Assembly (NCBI GenBank): GCA_947095535.1
Contig: OX352772.1
Coordinates: 147,178,177 to 147,242,176 of the forward strand
DNA length: 64,000 nucleotides
DNA from: Poecilobothrus nobilitatus
Lineage: Eukaryota > Arthropoda > Insecta > Diptera > Dolichopodidae
Direction: 5' to 3'
In this document: piece after piece, positions 19,765 to 32,479 of the stretch
Layout: every line of letters starts with the position of its first letter
How positions within the stretch are numbered: the first letter of the stretch is position 1
Notes under the pieces: model-generated
What the model saw: only the letters and a program-made list of their open reading frames with translations
What the model was told of the DNA's origin: nothing
The model's database searches: none
Program-made: the position numbers and the translations under genes

Positions 19765-22700
19765 GTAACGCATTCGTTGACAATGGTAGCGATGTGTCAC
19801 TTATGCAGCACACGGTGCAGCAGTTAATTGGTGTACAACTAAGCAGTAATAAACAGACTACATTGAAAGGGTTTGGGAACAATACTTGTTTAACATTGGG
19901 TGCATGTACGGTAAAGGTGAAGATTAAGTCAACAATCAATGAAGTACAATTTGAAGTTCTTCCTGACCACTACATGTCAGATAATATTATTTTGGGCCAA
20001 CATTTTTTGGAAAAAGTAATATTAGTCATTGACAAAGGAAGAGTAATCATAAAAGAGTGCGAAGTGATCATAAAAACAAGCGAAGAATGGAAAGAAAATG
20101 AAATCTTACAAATAAATATAGAAGCCCTACAAAAAGATAATAAGGAATTCAATATTAATTCAAAAAACTCAGTATGAACAAAAATTGTACTCGATTTGGT
20201 CAACGCATACGAACCAAACAAAATGGTCAACTCAAGTGTGCAAATGAAGATAGTCCTGCAAGATGAAGTCGCCATCTACCAAAGAGCAAAGAAACTAGCT
20301 TGACCGAGCGCGAACTAGCTTGTGAAAAATCAAATAGAAGAATGGTTGGCAGATGGAGTCATAGATGCATTTCGGATTTTGCTTCACCAATAGTTTAGTT
20401 AAGAAAAAAGATGGATCAAGAAGATTGTGCGTGGACTACCGGAAATTAAACGTCAAGATTATCAAAGATAGGTACCCATTACCTATTGTAGAAGACATTT
20501 TGGAGCGATTCTATGGTGCAAAAGTGTTCACAACGTTGGACTTAAAAAATGGATTCTTTCACGTTGATGTACATCAAGAAAGTAAAAAATACACATCGTT
20601 CATAAGACCAGATGGTCAGTACCAGTTTAGAAAAGCCTCATTTGGTCTATGATATTCACCAGCAGTTTTTCAAAGGTTTGTAAACACAGTTTTTCATAAA
20701 TTAATTCACTAAGGCCAAATCACCATATATATTGATGATTTGATAATTCCAACAACTACAGAAGAGCAAAATTTAGAAATTTAAAAAAAGAACTAGGAAA
20801 AGAGAACGGCATAATCTTTAAGTGGCAAAAATGTATATTTCTGGCGTTATCAATTAAGTTTTTGGGTCATATAATTAAAAGTCGATCTATCAAACCATCG
20901 GATGAAGAGATACAAGCGGTCAAATTTTTCCCAAAACCTAAGTCAATAAAAAACGTCCAAAGTTTTTTATGCCTAACAGGATACTTCAGGAAATTCGTAA
21001 AGAATTATTCGACAATTGCGAAACTACTATCCGACATGCTAAAAAAGGATACAAAATTTTACTTTGGAGAACGTGAAGCTGCAGCATTCGAAACACTAAA
21101 ACAAATTTTATGTAATGAACCGGTAAAGCTTTTCAACCCCAACTTGGAAACTGAATTACACACAGCCACGAGTTTTGAAGGCTATGGTGGCATATTGATG
21201 CAAAAACATCAAGGTAATTTTCACCCGGTTTTCTATATAAGTTTTAAGGCAACACCAGCTCAGAAGAATTATACAAGCTATGAGTGCGAAGTAGTAGAAA
21301 TTGTGAAATGTTTAGAAAAGTTACGGTTTATCTACTAGGTATGAAGTTCAAGATATACACAGACTGCAAAACTTTGCAAGCCACCATGAATAGAAAAGAG
21401 ATAATAACGACAGTTTCAAGATGGGCCATCATGTTACAAGATTTTGATTGCACTGTAGTACACCGATCTGGATCTACTATGAAACACGCGGATGCTTTAA
21501 GCGGACAACCAGTGGAGTTAAGAGTTGAAAATGGGATACTAAAATAGAAGCATCTCAAGTAAGTGACAAGTTTTGCAATCTAATTATTACAATTTTAAAA
21601 GAACGCGATTACGAAAATTTTAAACTGAGATACAGCATTCTATATAAGTTTGTAAATGGTTCATACTTATTGGTCGTACCAAAAACTCCAGCTAAGGAAC
21701 TAATTGGCCAAGTTCACAACAAAGGTCAAAGGAATAAAAAACAAGTACCTGCAATTCTTAGCCAAGATTATTTCATTCAACATTTAAATGCCAAAGTGAA
21801 CAATTTTGTGAACAACTGTATTCCATGCATCCTAGCTGGAAGAAAAACCGGCAAAAAGGAGGGCCTTCTAAATCAAATTGATAAGGGTTACGCTCCACTG
21901 GATACGTATCATGTTGACCACGTTGGCCCATTAACGTCCACTGCAAAGAATTACAAATATTTGCTCATAGTAGTAGACGCGTTCACAAAATGTACGTGGA
22001 TATAGCCGGTTAAGTCAGTAACAGCCCTGGAAACTGTGCAAAAATTAGAGCTGGAGTCTTCATCTTTTGGGAATCCAAGAAGAATTATCTCGGACAGAGG
22101 TACAACTTGTACGTCCAAAGAATTTCAGGAATACTGAGAGGTAAACAACATTGAACAAGTCACGATCACGACAGATGTTCCCTGTGGTAATGGACAAGCG
22201 GAAAGACAAAATAAAACCACAATTGAAATATTACGAAAGATGTCAGTGGAAGAACCAACAAAATGGTACAAACATGTACCACTAGTCCAGAAATACATTA
22301 ACCCAAACAAAAACAGAAGCATTGGGAGAACACCATTCGAGGTTATGGTTGAAACTGTTATGAAAAAAAAATTCGATTTTGAACTAAACAAGCAAATGGC
22401 AGCACTGTTCGTCGAAGCTTATGTTGAAGAAAGAAACGAAATACGTAAAGAAATACGAGAAAATATTCTGAAAATCCGGCAAGAAAATGTCAAAACTTAC
22501 AATAAGTTTAGAAAAGTGGCAAGAAATTATAAAGTGCATGACTTGGTAGCCGTACAAAAAACACAATTTGGAAATGGTCTGAAGCTATACCCGAAGTTTC
22601 TAGCACCATATGAGGCGATAAAAATAAGGCAACACGATCGAGGCGATATGACAAAGGTTGGACGTCACGACGGACCTAACACCACTTCCACTGATGCCGA

Positions 22701-22797
22701 TTTTACGAAGCCATGTGTCACTGATGAATCAGATAATAACAGCAGCACGTTTTCGTACTCGTCTGGGTCAGACGATGAGCAGGATGGCCGAATGTAG
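19765..22797 (+). pseudogene. Gypsy Pol: protease, reverse transcriptase, RNase H, integrase
   Basis: Aspartic protease with FVDNGSDVSL at about 19770, running to 20177. RT has LVKKKDGSRRLCVDYRKLN near 20400, FTTLDLKNGFFHVD near 20530 and IYIDDLII near 20730. Stops or shifts occur at about 20176, 20390, 20650, 20785 and 20860. RNase H covers about 21130-21550 with YTDCKTLQA. The integrase core is VDHVGPL, VVDAFTKC, IISDRGT, GNGQAERQN, with a TAG at about 22003 and a TGA near 22135. The last open stretch, 22240-22797, ends in an acidic tail, DDEQDGRM. Confidence 0.85.
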
Positions 22798-23242
22798 AAA
22801 CGGATAAATTGTTTCCTAAAAATATAACAATAATTGCCAATTAGTAACAAATAAGCACAAAACATTACCTGACGCAGCCAAGTTATCCAGTAGTCCATCC
22901 GTCTAGTAATCCATCTCATGGCTCTTCTTCATAATCATTTTTTAATGGGTCTTCTTCTTATCATTCTTTATATTGTTTATTTTTTATTTTTGCCTTGTTA
23001 AGTAAACATTTGTTTACCTTTTAATTATTCTAATTGTTCAAATTTTGAATTATCAAAACCATCAGTTTTGACAAATAAGACCATTGTACTTTTTTTAGTT
23101 CTGCACTTTTTATATTGGAATGCAGCTAATAGCTATGTTCTCTATTTCAAGCCTATGTTTTAATTTTATATTTTGAATTGCATTTACTAAATTTTTTTTT
23201 AGTATAAAATAGAGGCGCAAAATTGTATTAAATAAGTCAATA

Positions 23243-23253
23243 AGTAAAGGAGT
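23243..23253 (+). other. Polypurine tract candidate
   Basis: AGTAAAGGAGT directly precedes the TGTAT start of the 3' LTR, where plus-strand DNA synthesis would be primed. Confidence 0.45.
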
Positions 23254-23496
23254 TGTATATGAAGAAAGGAAGAAAAAAAAAAATATTTATAAAGTCTGAA
23301 AAGGAATAATTTGGAGAAAACTAAAAAAAAAAGAATTTATTTATTTTTTGTTTAAATTAGGGTTTAATATTAGAATTTAAACTTTATTTTAATTTTTTTT
23401 TAACAATAATAAATGGTTGTTTTCAATATTTTTTTTCTCTTGAAATAAATAGAGTTTTATTATTTTTTCTTAATCTATTGGTTGTGTTGAGACAAC

Positions 23497-23502
<6 letters not shown>
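23254..23502 (+). repeat. 3' LTR of the gypsy element
   Basis: 249 bp with perfect 5-bp inverted termini, TGTAT ... ATACA, preceded by a purine tract and homologous to 16388-16648. It is followed directly by a TA dinucleotide run. Confidence 0.65.

Positions 23503-23551
<49 letters not shown>
23498..23551. repeat. (TA)n microsatellite
   Basis: Uninterrupted TA repeats at the 3' boundary of the gypsy element, possibly the insertion target. Confidence 0.9.
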
Positions 23552-23553
<2 letters not shown>

Positions 23554-24700
23554 TTTTAGTAGTGTTGAATATAATATTAATTTTAAGGAAAATAAATAAA
23601 GAAAATGTTGAACTTATTTATTTATTTAATATTATTGCATATTATAAATAAATATACAATAATTTTTTGGCCGGTTGACTTAAAGGCATGTGGACCATGT
23701 TGAACTTTTTTTTAGATTACATTAATATTAAATATTGTAGAATAATTTTTTATTTTTAATTAAAGTTTTATTTGTTTAAATTGGAACAGTTGAATAATGT
23801 AATATTGAATTCTTTTATTTTTTCATTTAAAATAAAACAACTATCATTAAATATATACCATTTTATTATTAATATAAAATACAAATTGTGTTTAATTTGT
23901 TTTGGTTCAACATACATTTAGCTTTACATATTATATACCTACTTTTTTTCTAATTTTATTGCTACAACCAAACAAAAGCCAAGGTACAACGAGTAGTATA
24001 TATGTATGTATATTTAGCTATACATATATATTTTTTTGCAAAGTGGAATTTTTATTATACGAGTAGAATAAAATATTAAGTAACGCTTCTAGGTTACTTA
24101 TTTATTAATACTATCAAACATATAAGTACTTAATATGAAATTATTATTATAATTTAATTTATAGGTTCTGTAATAGTAAAATGAAGTATCAAAAAATATA
24201 TGTATTTGTATTCAAAACTTAGCGAATGTCATAATGCGTACTGTTTGGAAGAAAAAAATCGAGATAGAATCGAGGTTTTGTTTTTACATTATTTATCATA
24301 TTTAGAAATTTTATCTATACTGTTTAGGTACATTATAACTATATATATATTTTATTTTTCTATAATAGAACATATACAACACAACACTTTAAAGTAAATA
24401 GGTTTAATCGAGGTAGAAAATTTGCATACAAATTTATGACAAAAGGAGGAAAGGAAAGGTTCATATATATTTCTCCAAAATTTAAAATTTACATTTTTAG
24501 AGAATATTAAGTAAGTTATTTATTTTTATTTTTTTTTTGCTTTTCCAGTAAGCTCTATAATGGATTTTCTAATAAGCCGAAATTCATTAAATTTTCTCCA
24601 TTTTTATATATACGGTCTTATAATTCCATTCAGTCTATTTTCTCTAATTTGTTTCTTTTGATGGAAATCGAACATTAAATACTGAAGTAGGTATTTTTGA
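23552..24700. other. AT-rich sequence without recognisable features
   Basis: I see no gene, RNA or repeat structure beyond homopolymer and TA-rich runs. The 65-codon ORF at 24200 has no recognisable motif and low complexity. Confidence 0.5.
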
Positions 24701-25780
24701 GCACCATGGAGGTTATACCACCTGAATCGGCTGACTTATTTGTATCAAGATTTTCGTCTCGCGTCCTAAAGTAAATTTTACCGAAGGAGCAGCCAAGTTC
24801 TGGAACTAAGGCTGGGTTTTGAGTTTACTGTTGCAGTGTTATCAACAAGTGGTGGAAAAGAAGACCCTCTAACGTTTTCTTTTAGACTTTTGGCAAATGT
24901 CGAAAAAGATTTATTATTCTTTGGCATGTGGAGGGATTTTACGTTTTAACTGTTGGTTGAACAAGAATTTTTGCTTGTTGATAACTCTCTTGCATTTCTT
25001 TCTAACAACTATATAGTTGCTGCCAGCTCCGACCTGTTGTTTTAGTGCAGTTCAAAAGTCTCCTCTTTTCTAAAAATAGCTTCCTTGCAAATGCGATTAA
25101 ACTAAGATTTGGACCTCGTCTTAACAGTTTTCATTAAATGAGAAATGAATAACCTCATACTAAGTAAAATAGTTTCACTATTCGCAGCAAAGTTAATATT
25201 TGGGCTTCCCGGAAACTAGTATTAACCAAACACTGGTCGAAAATACCCAGGGGGTAACCATCTGAAACCACATACTTTTCAGGATGTGTGGTGAGAAACA
25301 GATCCAAAAAGTGACGGTGCGGGATCCTAGTGAGATTTTTAACAAGTTGAGAAAGGTGGAACAGTGAAGAGAATAGTTCAACTTGTTTCCCAATTGAGTT
25401 TTGAATCGGAGAAGTGTTGCTAGAAAAATGAACCTAGTCCCTTTTATGAATGTTAAAATCTCCCAGAACAATTTCAGTTTTTGGAGATGCGTCCAAAATT
25501 CAATGATCTGGTTCTACAGATTTTCAATTTTCATATCTGTTTCTTATTCATTTGAGTTGGGCGATCTGTATAGGAAACAGAAATGTATGACATGCTTTTC
25601 AACGAGAATTTTGACCCAAATATAGTGAAAAGTTGGGCTAGAACATTTATATTTTTGAATTATGTTGAAAGCTATGTCATTTTTAATATAGACTCCGATA
25701 CCTCTTTTGGATACGAAGTGTGGAATAAGTGAGTAGCCAGGAACATTAAAGTTATTATTGTGGCTACTGACTTTTATAAA
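24700..25780 (-). pseudogene. Decayed LINE fragment (APE endonuclease and linker region)
   Basis: On the minus strand, frames near 25460 to 25200 read GDFN-like DFNIHKRD, then NSIGKQVELFSSLFHLSQLV, HRHFLDLFLTTHPEKY and VSDGYPLGIFDQCLV. This is the C-terminal part of an apurinic-type LINE endonuclease. Downstream to about 24700 there is ICKEAIFRKE-like sequence typical of the linker before reverse transcriptase. Many stops and shifts are present and no RT remains. The group is probably jockey/I-like but cannot be fixed. Confidence 0.65.
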
Positions 25781-25789
25781 TCTTAATAA

Positions 25790-27270
25790 AAATTAAAATC
25801 AAAAGTAAAAGTGTACGATTCAAATAACCCGGGCTTGACAACACTATAAAATAAATTATTATTAATATAAATGTTTTTGCATGTAGCTGCTTTCGATAAG
25901 TGTTTATGATAAGATGATTTAACTGGCCTTATTGAAAGTAGTTATATGCAAAAACTCACTAAAAGCAAAACTTACAACAAGAAATTAATTAAATTACGGT
26001 AATATATCCATGGTGGTATTAAAAATTGAGCTAATTGAGAGTCAAAGAAGAATACCAGCATCCATACGAATGGAAGGGAGGGATAGTTTATTATATTTAT
26101 AATTGTTATTTATTTATTGCTAGTTATTTTATTTACCACAAGTTGATTTTACGATGAAGTAAAAAAAAAATGTAAGGTAGTGTAAAAAATTATAATTCAA
26201 ATATTCAGAAAAATGAAAATTACATTTAAAATAGTTCAAAATAGAAATCAAATTGTAGTCAGTTTTTTTTCTATATTTGTTGTTAATAGTGTAAAAAAAA
26301 GAAAAAGGTTAATGTGTAAAAAAAATTTATATGTAAAAAATTATATGTTGTGCAATGCCTCTATATACAAGGCCTCAGAGAGCAGCTTTCAAATTGGGTC
26401 TTATTTATGTACATGTCTTATGGGAGTTTTTTTTTAAATCGAAGGATCTTATTTGTGTGCAGGAATATTTTAAATATTAAATATATTTTAAAATATATAT
26501 AATATTAGCTACCTTCTCCGAAAATTACATTAAAAAATATTAATATTTCCATTCACAATTTTCAATTTATTTAAAAAATTTAATCAGAATTCGACACAGC
26601 CTCCACGTTGTAAACATTGATAGTAGACTGGTGAAGAGAATTAAAGAAATTTTATTTTTTATCTGTTTTAATTTTGTTTCACATAGGTTAATAGCTACAA
26701 TGATTTCACAAGCTTCCAAAGCTTTTAAAATCTTTATATAATGCTAACTTGAATTGTGAAATAAATGAATGAAGTTAAATAATAAAGGTATAAACAGAAT
26801 AATGTCGACAACGGGCGACAGTGACAGAATTCCGCTGCTTAAACAGAATAATATCGGAGACAGCAGTGGCGGAATCAGCTGTTAATGACAAAACTTTTTT
26901 TATACAACGATGGTGGGTAAGAGAAATTAATGAAACTTTTGAAGAATAAGGATTTTTTAACAAAGGCTTTTTGCAAATGAAAGAAAAAGATGAATAAAGT
27001 ATTTTCAAATTAACCAGAATGAATGTGTCTTATTTAATTTACTTCTGTCTTTTTTTAAATATAAATATAAATAAAAATATAAATAATTTATCACAATTTT
27101 ACTTCCTATATTAGCTTCTCTAATCTCTTCCATTTTGTTAAACAATAAAATGTAATTTAATTTCTAAATGTCATTATGTCCCAACAAACAAAAAATAGTT
27201 TTCATCGAATAAAAATCTATTGCCCTTTTTTCCGACGGCGGCAAAAATAGAAATTAGAATTATTTTGTCG
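25790..27270. other. Noncoding AT-rich stretch
   Basis: No supported gene was found. There is a short near-repeat (AAACAGAATAATGTCG / AAACAGAATAATATCG) at about 26795 and 26842. Small ORFs here lack recognisable motifs. Confidence 0.45.
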
Positions 27271-27272
27271 CC

Positions 27273-27632
27273 AATTACTTAATAATAATAATAAGAATAA
27301 AAATAATAACAATAATAACAATAATAATAACAACAATAAAAATAAAAATAATAACAATAATAATATTAATAATAATAAAAATAATAACAATAATAATAAA
27401 AATAAAAATAATAACAATAATAATAATAATAATATTAATAATAATAAAAATAATAATAAAAATAAAAATAATGAAAAGAAAATGAAGATAAATAATAATA
27501 ATAATATAATAATACAATTATTAATGACAATAATAATAATGATAATAATAACAATAAAAACAATGTGGATTATAATAATAACAATAATAATAACAATATT
27601 AATAACAAAAAAAATAATAATAATAATAATTA
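27273..27632. repeat. AAT/AAC-type simple repeat, ~360 bp
   Basis: Interspersed AAT, AAC and AAAAT units. Long Leu- or Ile-rich reading frames on the minus strand are artefacts of the repeat. It abuts the truncated end of the retroelement array. Confidence 0.9.
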
Positions 27633-27639
27633 ATAGGTA

Positions 27640-29458
27640 GTTGCGTAATGTCCAGTTGTCCAGCGCCTATATAAATGTTAGCATTTCTCTTTCTTTGGTG
27701 GCGTAATTTTCAATTTTTGAAATGCTTGAATCTTTGTTCGGTCTGGTTTGATACCTTAACTTGTTATGATATATACGAGAAATTAGACTTCTTCCTTCAG
27801 AAATTCTGTTTTATCAAGATTGACTTTTAGGATTGCTGTTTGTTATTTATTGAATACCTTTTCAATATTTTGAAGATGTTCTTCCTCGTTTTTACCACCA
27901 AAGTTGATCACGTCGTCGATGTATATGTAGCATATCTTTGCGATATATTCTTTGAGTACATCGTCGATCATGCGTTGGAAAATCGCGGGCGCGTTCTTCA
28001 GTCCAAAAAGTAATATCAAAAATTCGTATTTTCTTTTAGTATGGAATATACAATTTTTGGAATGTCTAATGATATCATCCTTATCTGGTGAAATCCAGAA
28101 GTTAAATCGATGGTGATGTAAAACTTTGAGTTTCCCAAACTAGCTACTATTGATGTTAAATCCAGAATAACGGAGGTATCCGAAACTGTAACTGTATTTA
28201 AGCTTCTGAAGTCGATTACAAGTTGATGTTTTTTTAAACCTGAAGCATCCCTTTTCTTTTATACAATCCATATGGGTGACTTATATGAACTTTTTGAAGG
28301 GCTTATTATTCCAACTTGAAGCATTTGATGTATTTGTTTTTCTACTTCCGCTTTCATGTGGACAGGTTATTATGCATGAACTTTACTGTAGATAGGTGTA
28401 TCACTTGTAATTTTAATTTCAGCTTCTACAGATGTGTCGATGGTTTCTTGATTGTTGATTGAACCGAAAAGCTCAATGTATTGATTTATTAACCCTTTTA
28501 ACTTAGTTCTTGTGTTTTCATCCAAGTTTTCCTCGAATTTCGATGCTATTGACTTGGAGAGATGGGTTCTCTTTTAATGGCATTTTTTTTTCAGGAGCTA
28601 TTGTAAGCGTGTGGTTTTTTCGGCGGATTACTGCTTGAAGTTCTTTGAGTATGTCGTCGCCGATTATCCCATAGAAACCTATTAAACCAGGTAGTATAAA
28701 GAATTCTGTCTTTAGGTTGTTCAAAGAATTTTTACCACTATTTTCTTTGTTACTTAATTTTGAATATTTTGTTTGTTTGTATTGCGTTTGGTAACTATCA
28801 AGAATTTAAGAATTTCGTCGCTTTTTGTAATATATTCTATGTAGGGTATGCTATTATTGAGGCTTGGTTCGTAAAATTTATTTGCTGCTCATCATATTCC
28901 TTTTCTTCTTCTTGGCCATCGTAATTTTGGATGCAATCTTAGTAACTCTCATCGTATTTTTACAAATCAGTTGTTTCGAGATTGAAAATTCTTTGTTGAT
29001 TTGGTTGCATATTTGGTCTATAATTGGTATTATTTCGAGCTCTCGATAATTCACTTTTTGACGGATCAACCTCCATCGATAAATTTTTTTGTTTGTGCCG
29101 GTTTTCCAGAGAAATTATTTCGAATTGATTGATATGTCCTTTGGTTTGGCTGTTGATTGTATTGGACGTAATTACTTCGATTTTGTGGGTATGTGTTTTG
29201 TTTGGTTTGCTGATACGTATTTTGAATATTTCTCTGTGGTGGTTGAATTTGGAATGGTTTCTTCTTTTTAATTTGATTCGTTTGTTGTGCCATGGTGTTG
29301 GAATTTTGACTGTGGATTGAGATATTACAGCAATTAGAATTTTCGATTTCCAGATAATAAGAGTTCGCTTCGGGTGGTTTTGCCAATTGAATTGAAAATT
29401 TACAAAAGGGTAACTTTTTACCACAGAAGCTCACTGAGGTGATTTGGTTACGATCCAT
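27640..29458 (-). pseudogene. Array copy 3 (leftmost): Gag C-terminus, protease, RT, start of RNase H
   Basis: Gag-like QN-rich sequence lies at 29458-28760 (QPNQRTYQSIRNNFSGKPAQ). The protease C-terminal part is at 28724-28518 (GIIGDDILKELQAVI); the region that should carry the catalytic Asp-Thr-Gly is deleted. RT covers about 28380-27780 with motifs recognisable through frameshifts. Then comes a deletion, and an RNase H scrap ends at the AAT repeat. The gag start is replaced by a 140-bp repeat, as in copy 2. The copy is inactive. Confidence 0.75.
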
Positions 29459-29880
29459 TAACCCGTTTCGGCACCAGGGCTCAATAAAAATTTTTAATTT
29501 CTTTGTTGTCGCACTTAAACGGTTTTACCAATTGAGTTGAAAATTTACAAAAGTGATGGTCTTTATAACAAAAGCTTTCTGCGTTGATTTGGTTACCATA
29601 CATTAACTCATCAGGCTTCAGGCCATGAAATTCTCATTTTTTGTTGTTGTGCATAAACGATTTGACCAATTGAAAATTTGCACAAGTATTGCACTTTAGC
29701 ACACAAACTTATTCAATAAATTTTGTTGTGATACATTAACACATTTCGACACGATAGACTGTCAAAAAAAAATTTTGTTTCTAATTTCTGTCTAATTTGG
29801 CAGGATAAATTTATGGTTCTAAATTAAGCCTGTGACAAAATGTTTGTTGACCTTTGTTAAACCATTTCCGCACGAGCACT
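29379..29880. repeat. Four ~140-bp degenerate tandem units beside gag
   Basis: Units share CCAATTGA[AG]TTGAAAATTTAC, GATTTGGTTAC and a cATTAAC-C-TTTCGGCAC-like end. They start near 29385, 29524, 29661 and 29800. They replace the normal 5' part of gag in copies 2 and 3. Confidence 0.65.
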
Positions 29881-29955
29881 TATTAATAATATTTTGCCTA
29901 ATTTTGTGTATTGTTATTATTATTAAAAAGATATTTCCAACACTCTTTACTTTTA

Positions 29956-31126
29956 TCTATACTGTTTCTAATATTCCATAAAAACCTTTCAATGCAAATT
30001 TCTAATATAGAACAGTAATTAAAGTAACCTTATTAAGTATCTGAAGAATACTGTGTTTAAGTCTTAACAACATAACATTTTCGGCCGTTGTTAAAAAACA
30101 GAAACAATCTCCTACATTAGACAATCATCATGTCATCATTCAGAAATGCATTACTTACATGTGGCCTTTACATGTGGTCTACCTATATAAGATGCATGTG
30201 TATAGCATGTTTTCTATAAAACATCATTGAAATATGTACATATAGTATGTATAATATCCGTATATTTAAAAATACTATAAACTTTATCAATTAAATTAGA
30301 AAACATATTCACATTTCTGTACATCATTTAATCAAAAATGAGTACATACATATTTAAAGAACAGAAAACTTTACATTCTTATCCATATACAATTTTTACA
30401 CATATTTGTAGCCAATCAATTTGGAAACATAATTAGAAAAACTAAACGTAAAAAAATTCTGGTCGATTTATAAAGGTAAAAAACAATCATGTATCTTTTA
30501 TATTGAAAATATGTTAAACAGAAATGTACGCATTTAAAAAGAAGTTTTTTCAAAATTTGAAGAGCTGTCGGTGCTGTAGGATCTCCAACGGTAACGGTAC
30601 ATAAAAAATTTGTTCTACAACATTACTCTTTTAAGAGACCTATGCATAGTTAATATTTCATTGCTCTTTATTAAACAGTATATAAGTTTTAACAGATGGA
30701 GAGACAGAGCGAACTTAATAAAAAATTTTTCAAAATGTGCTTAAGAGTATAATTCACCAAAACATGAAGTGACATTACTTTCGGAAAAAAATGTATTGGA
30801 TTATGGTCTTTTATAATTGAAATGCAGTTTTATGTTTCGGTAGTAATGTATATATTATGAAAACTCACTTGGCCGTAATTGTGTACTCAATAGATTATTG
30901 ATTCCTTTAAAAATTTTTTATAGAAGAATTGTCTCTAATTCTTGGCTCTGTTTATTCAATTTAACTAAATCTAATAAAAAATAGAATATAAACTACCAGT
31001 ATCTGTAAATGCATAGTAATAAGTTAACTGTATTAATTAAATTATATTTACGCAGAAATAAAAATTAATAATTTTTATTTTATAAAGTCAACAAAATACT
31101 CCGGGCAACGCCGGGTACTCTGCTAG
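29956..31126 (+). mobile_element. Non-autonomous Helitron, array spacer 1
   Basis: The 5' terminus TCTATACTG is preceded by A. The 3' terminus is CTAG followed by T, about ten bases after a GC-rich hairpin CCGGGCAACGCCGGG. These are the diagnostic features of Helitrons, which transpose by rolling circle and insert between A and T. There is no coding capacity, and the length is 1171 bp. An orthologous copy lies at 39830-41001, so it inserted before the array was duplicated. Confidence 0.7.
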
Positions 31127-31699
31127 TATGTATATATTTTTTATTTTACAAGTTTTTGTTTAAAACAAACAAAAAAAAGAAATTCAATTAAGTTATGTTA
31201 TTTTATTATTATAATAATTTATTTTTTTTTTCTTTCTAAAAAAAAAATGATTTTTTAATTTAAAAAAAAAACTATTAAATTAAATTAAAAACAAAAACAA
31301 AGCTGTACACGTATTTTTAATCACATATACAAGTGTTACGTTTTTTATTTAATTAAAACAATTTCTTTTGGTGTGGTCTTAAGACTGATTTTTATTTTAT
31401 ATGTTGACTTATTTATATTAAAAATTTTAGGATTACTTAAAGGTAACATTTCTTAATATAAAAACAATAATATTACTTAATACTAATTACGAAATGTTTA
31501 GCGAATATTAATTTATATTTATTTAAAATTTATAAATGAAAAATTAATTAACAGAAATGCCTGTTATTCTTTGACTAAAATACTTTATTTATAAAAGATG
31601 AATGAGCTAATAATTAATATTTAGGTTAACATTATTATAATCTTAACATTATATAACATTAACATTTACAATATGTTCATATATGTAACACACTCGATG

Positions 31700-32136
31700 C
31701 GTATTATATGTAAACTGGCTAAAGTTAATGATATAAAGAAGAGTTGCGCTTTTGACTGCTATGGATGGAGTTGCATATTCTATTGCTTCTAGTATGTTTG
31801 AATAAGGTACATTTTCTGCTTCTATTATAAGACGTTGGACTTCACTTTTATTGAGTAGATTAGTGTTTACTATATTTGCTTTTGCTAGTTAAACTGCTTG
31901 ACAATTTCTTTCACTTCCTCTTTGATGATACTTATTTTATTAAAGATTGATTGTTGAATTTCTATGCTAGAATCATCGTTCAATTGTCGTGCGATCTCGT
32001 TATATTCATTTAATAATTTTTCGGTGGTATTAATCAAAATATGATTAATTTCGTATTGTTTGTTATTATTTTCAATTAGGTCATTGTGGTGTTTTAGCAA
32101 TGTGTTCCAATCATCAGCGTCTGGGTTGCGATCCAT
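31700..32136 (-). pseudogene. Errantivirus env-like fragment, array copy 2
   Basis: An open stretch at 32136-31885 contains DADDWNTLLKHHNDLIENN and a long heptad-like helix. It resembles the segment after the cleavage site in errantivirus envelope (F-like) proteins. Further in-frame scraps continue to about 31700. It follows the integrase in the order expected for a third ORF. It lacks a complete frame and a visible transmembrane anchor, so it is a remnant. The assignment rests on position and pattern. Confidence 0.5.
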
Positions 32137-32479
32137 TTCCAGGCGCTACCTAACCAGTTTATGGAACGTTTTCACCTTATTTTTTCTGTGAGTTTCTTGA
32201 TGAGTTCGTCAACTTTCTGGCATTGGTATAAAAGCTCTAAATAAAATTTACTCATTGAGGTGTTCAATATCGGTTGTTGTTCTTGTGAGAATTTCATTAT
32301 AAATGTTGAGATCTATTTCGTGAATTAATTTGCAGTTTCGGTTCAGAATATGTCATAAGCCTTGCTTTATTGTAATTATTGGTGATTTGAATTCGTAAAT
32401 TTTTAGGGCTCTTGTTGGACCCATAGTAGAAAGCTAAAAATAGACAAATTCGTAACTAGTTAGCAGAATTTTTTAAGTG

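Larger units (their letters stand above)
16388..23502 (+). mobile_element. Ty3/gypsy LTR retrotransposon, near full length, decayed
   Basis: The structure is LTR (16388-16648), primer-binding site, gag, aspartic protease, reverse transcriptase, RNase H, integrase and LTR (23254-23502). All coding parts are in the plus sense and in the order PR-RT-RH-IN, which defines Ty3/gypsy. The gag-pol junction is interrupted by a 2-kb repeat. Stops and frameshifts are frequent. Confidence 0.85.

Noticed and set aside
24200..24397. 65-codon ORF as a host gene
   Set aside because: AT-biased composition, no motif and no supporting context.
27217..27517. Leu- and Ile-rich open reading frames on the minus strand
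   Set aside because: They are translations of AAT/AAC simple repeats, without composition or motifs of a real protein.
28864..29320. Plus-strand ORFs with hydrophobic stretches
   Set aside because: They are antisense shadows of the Gln/Asn-rich gag on the minus strand. The same shadows recur in each array copy.
31130..31690. LTR of the errantivirus-like element in the spacer
   Set aside because: An LTR is expected between env and gag, but I found no convincing TG...CA pair, primer site or second copy at the outer ends, so it is not annotated.
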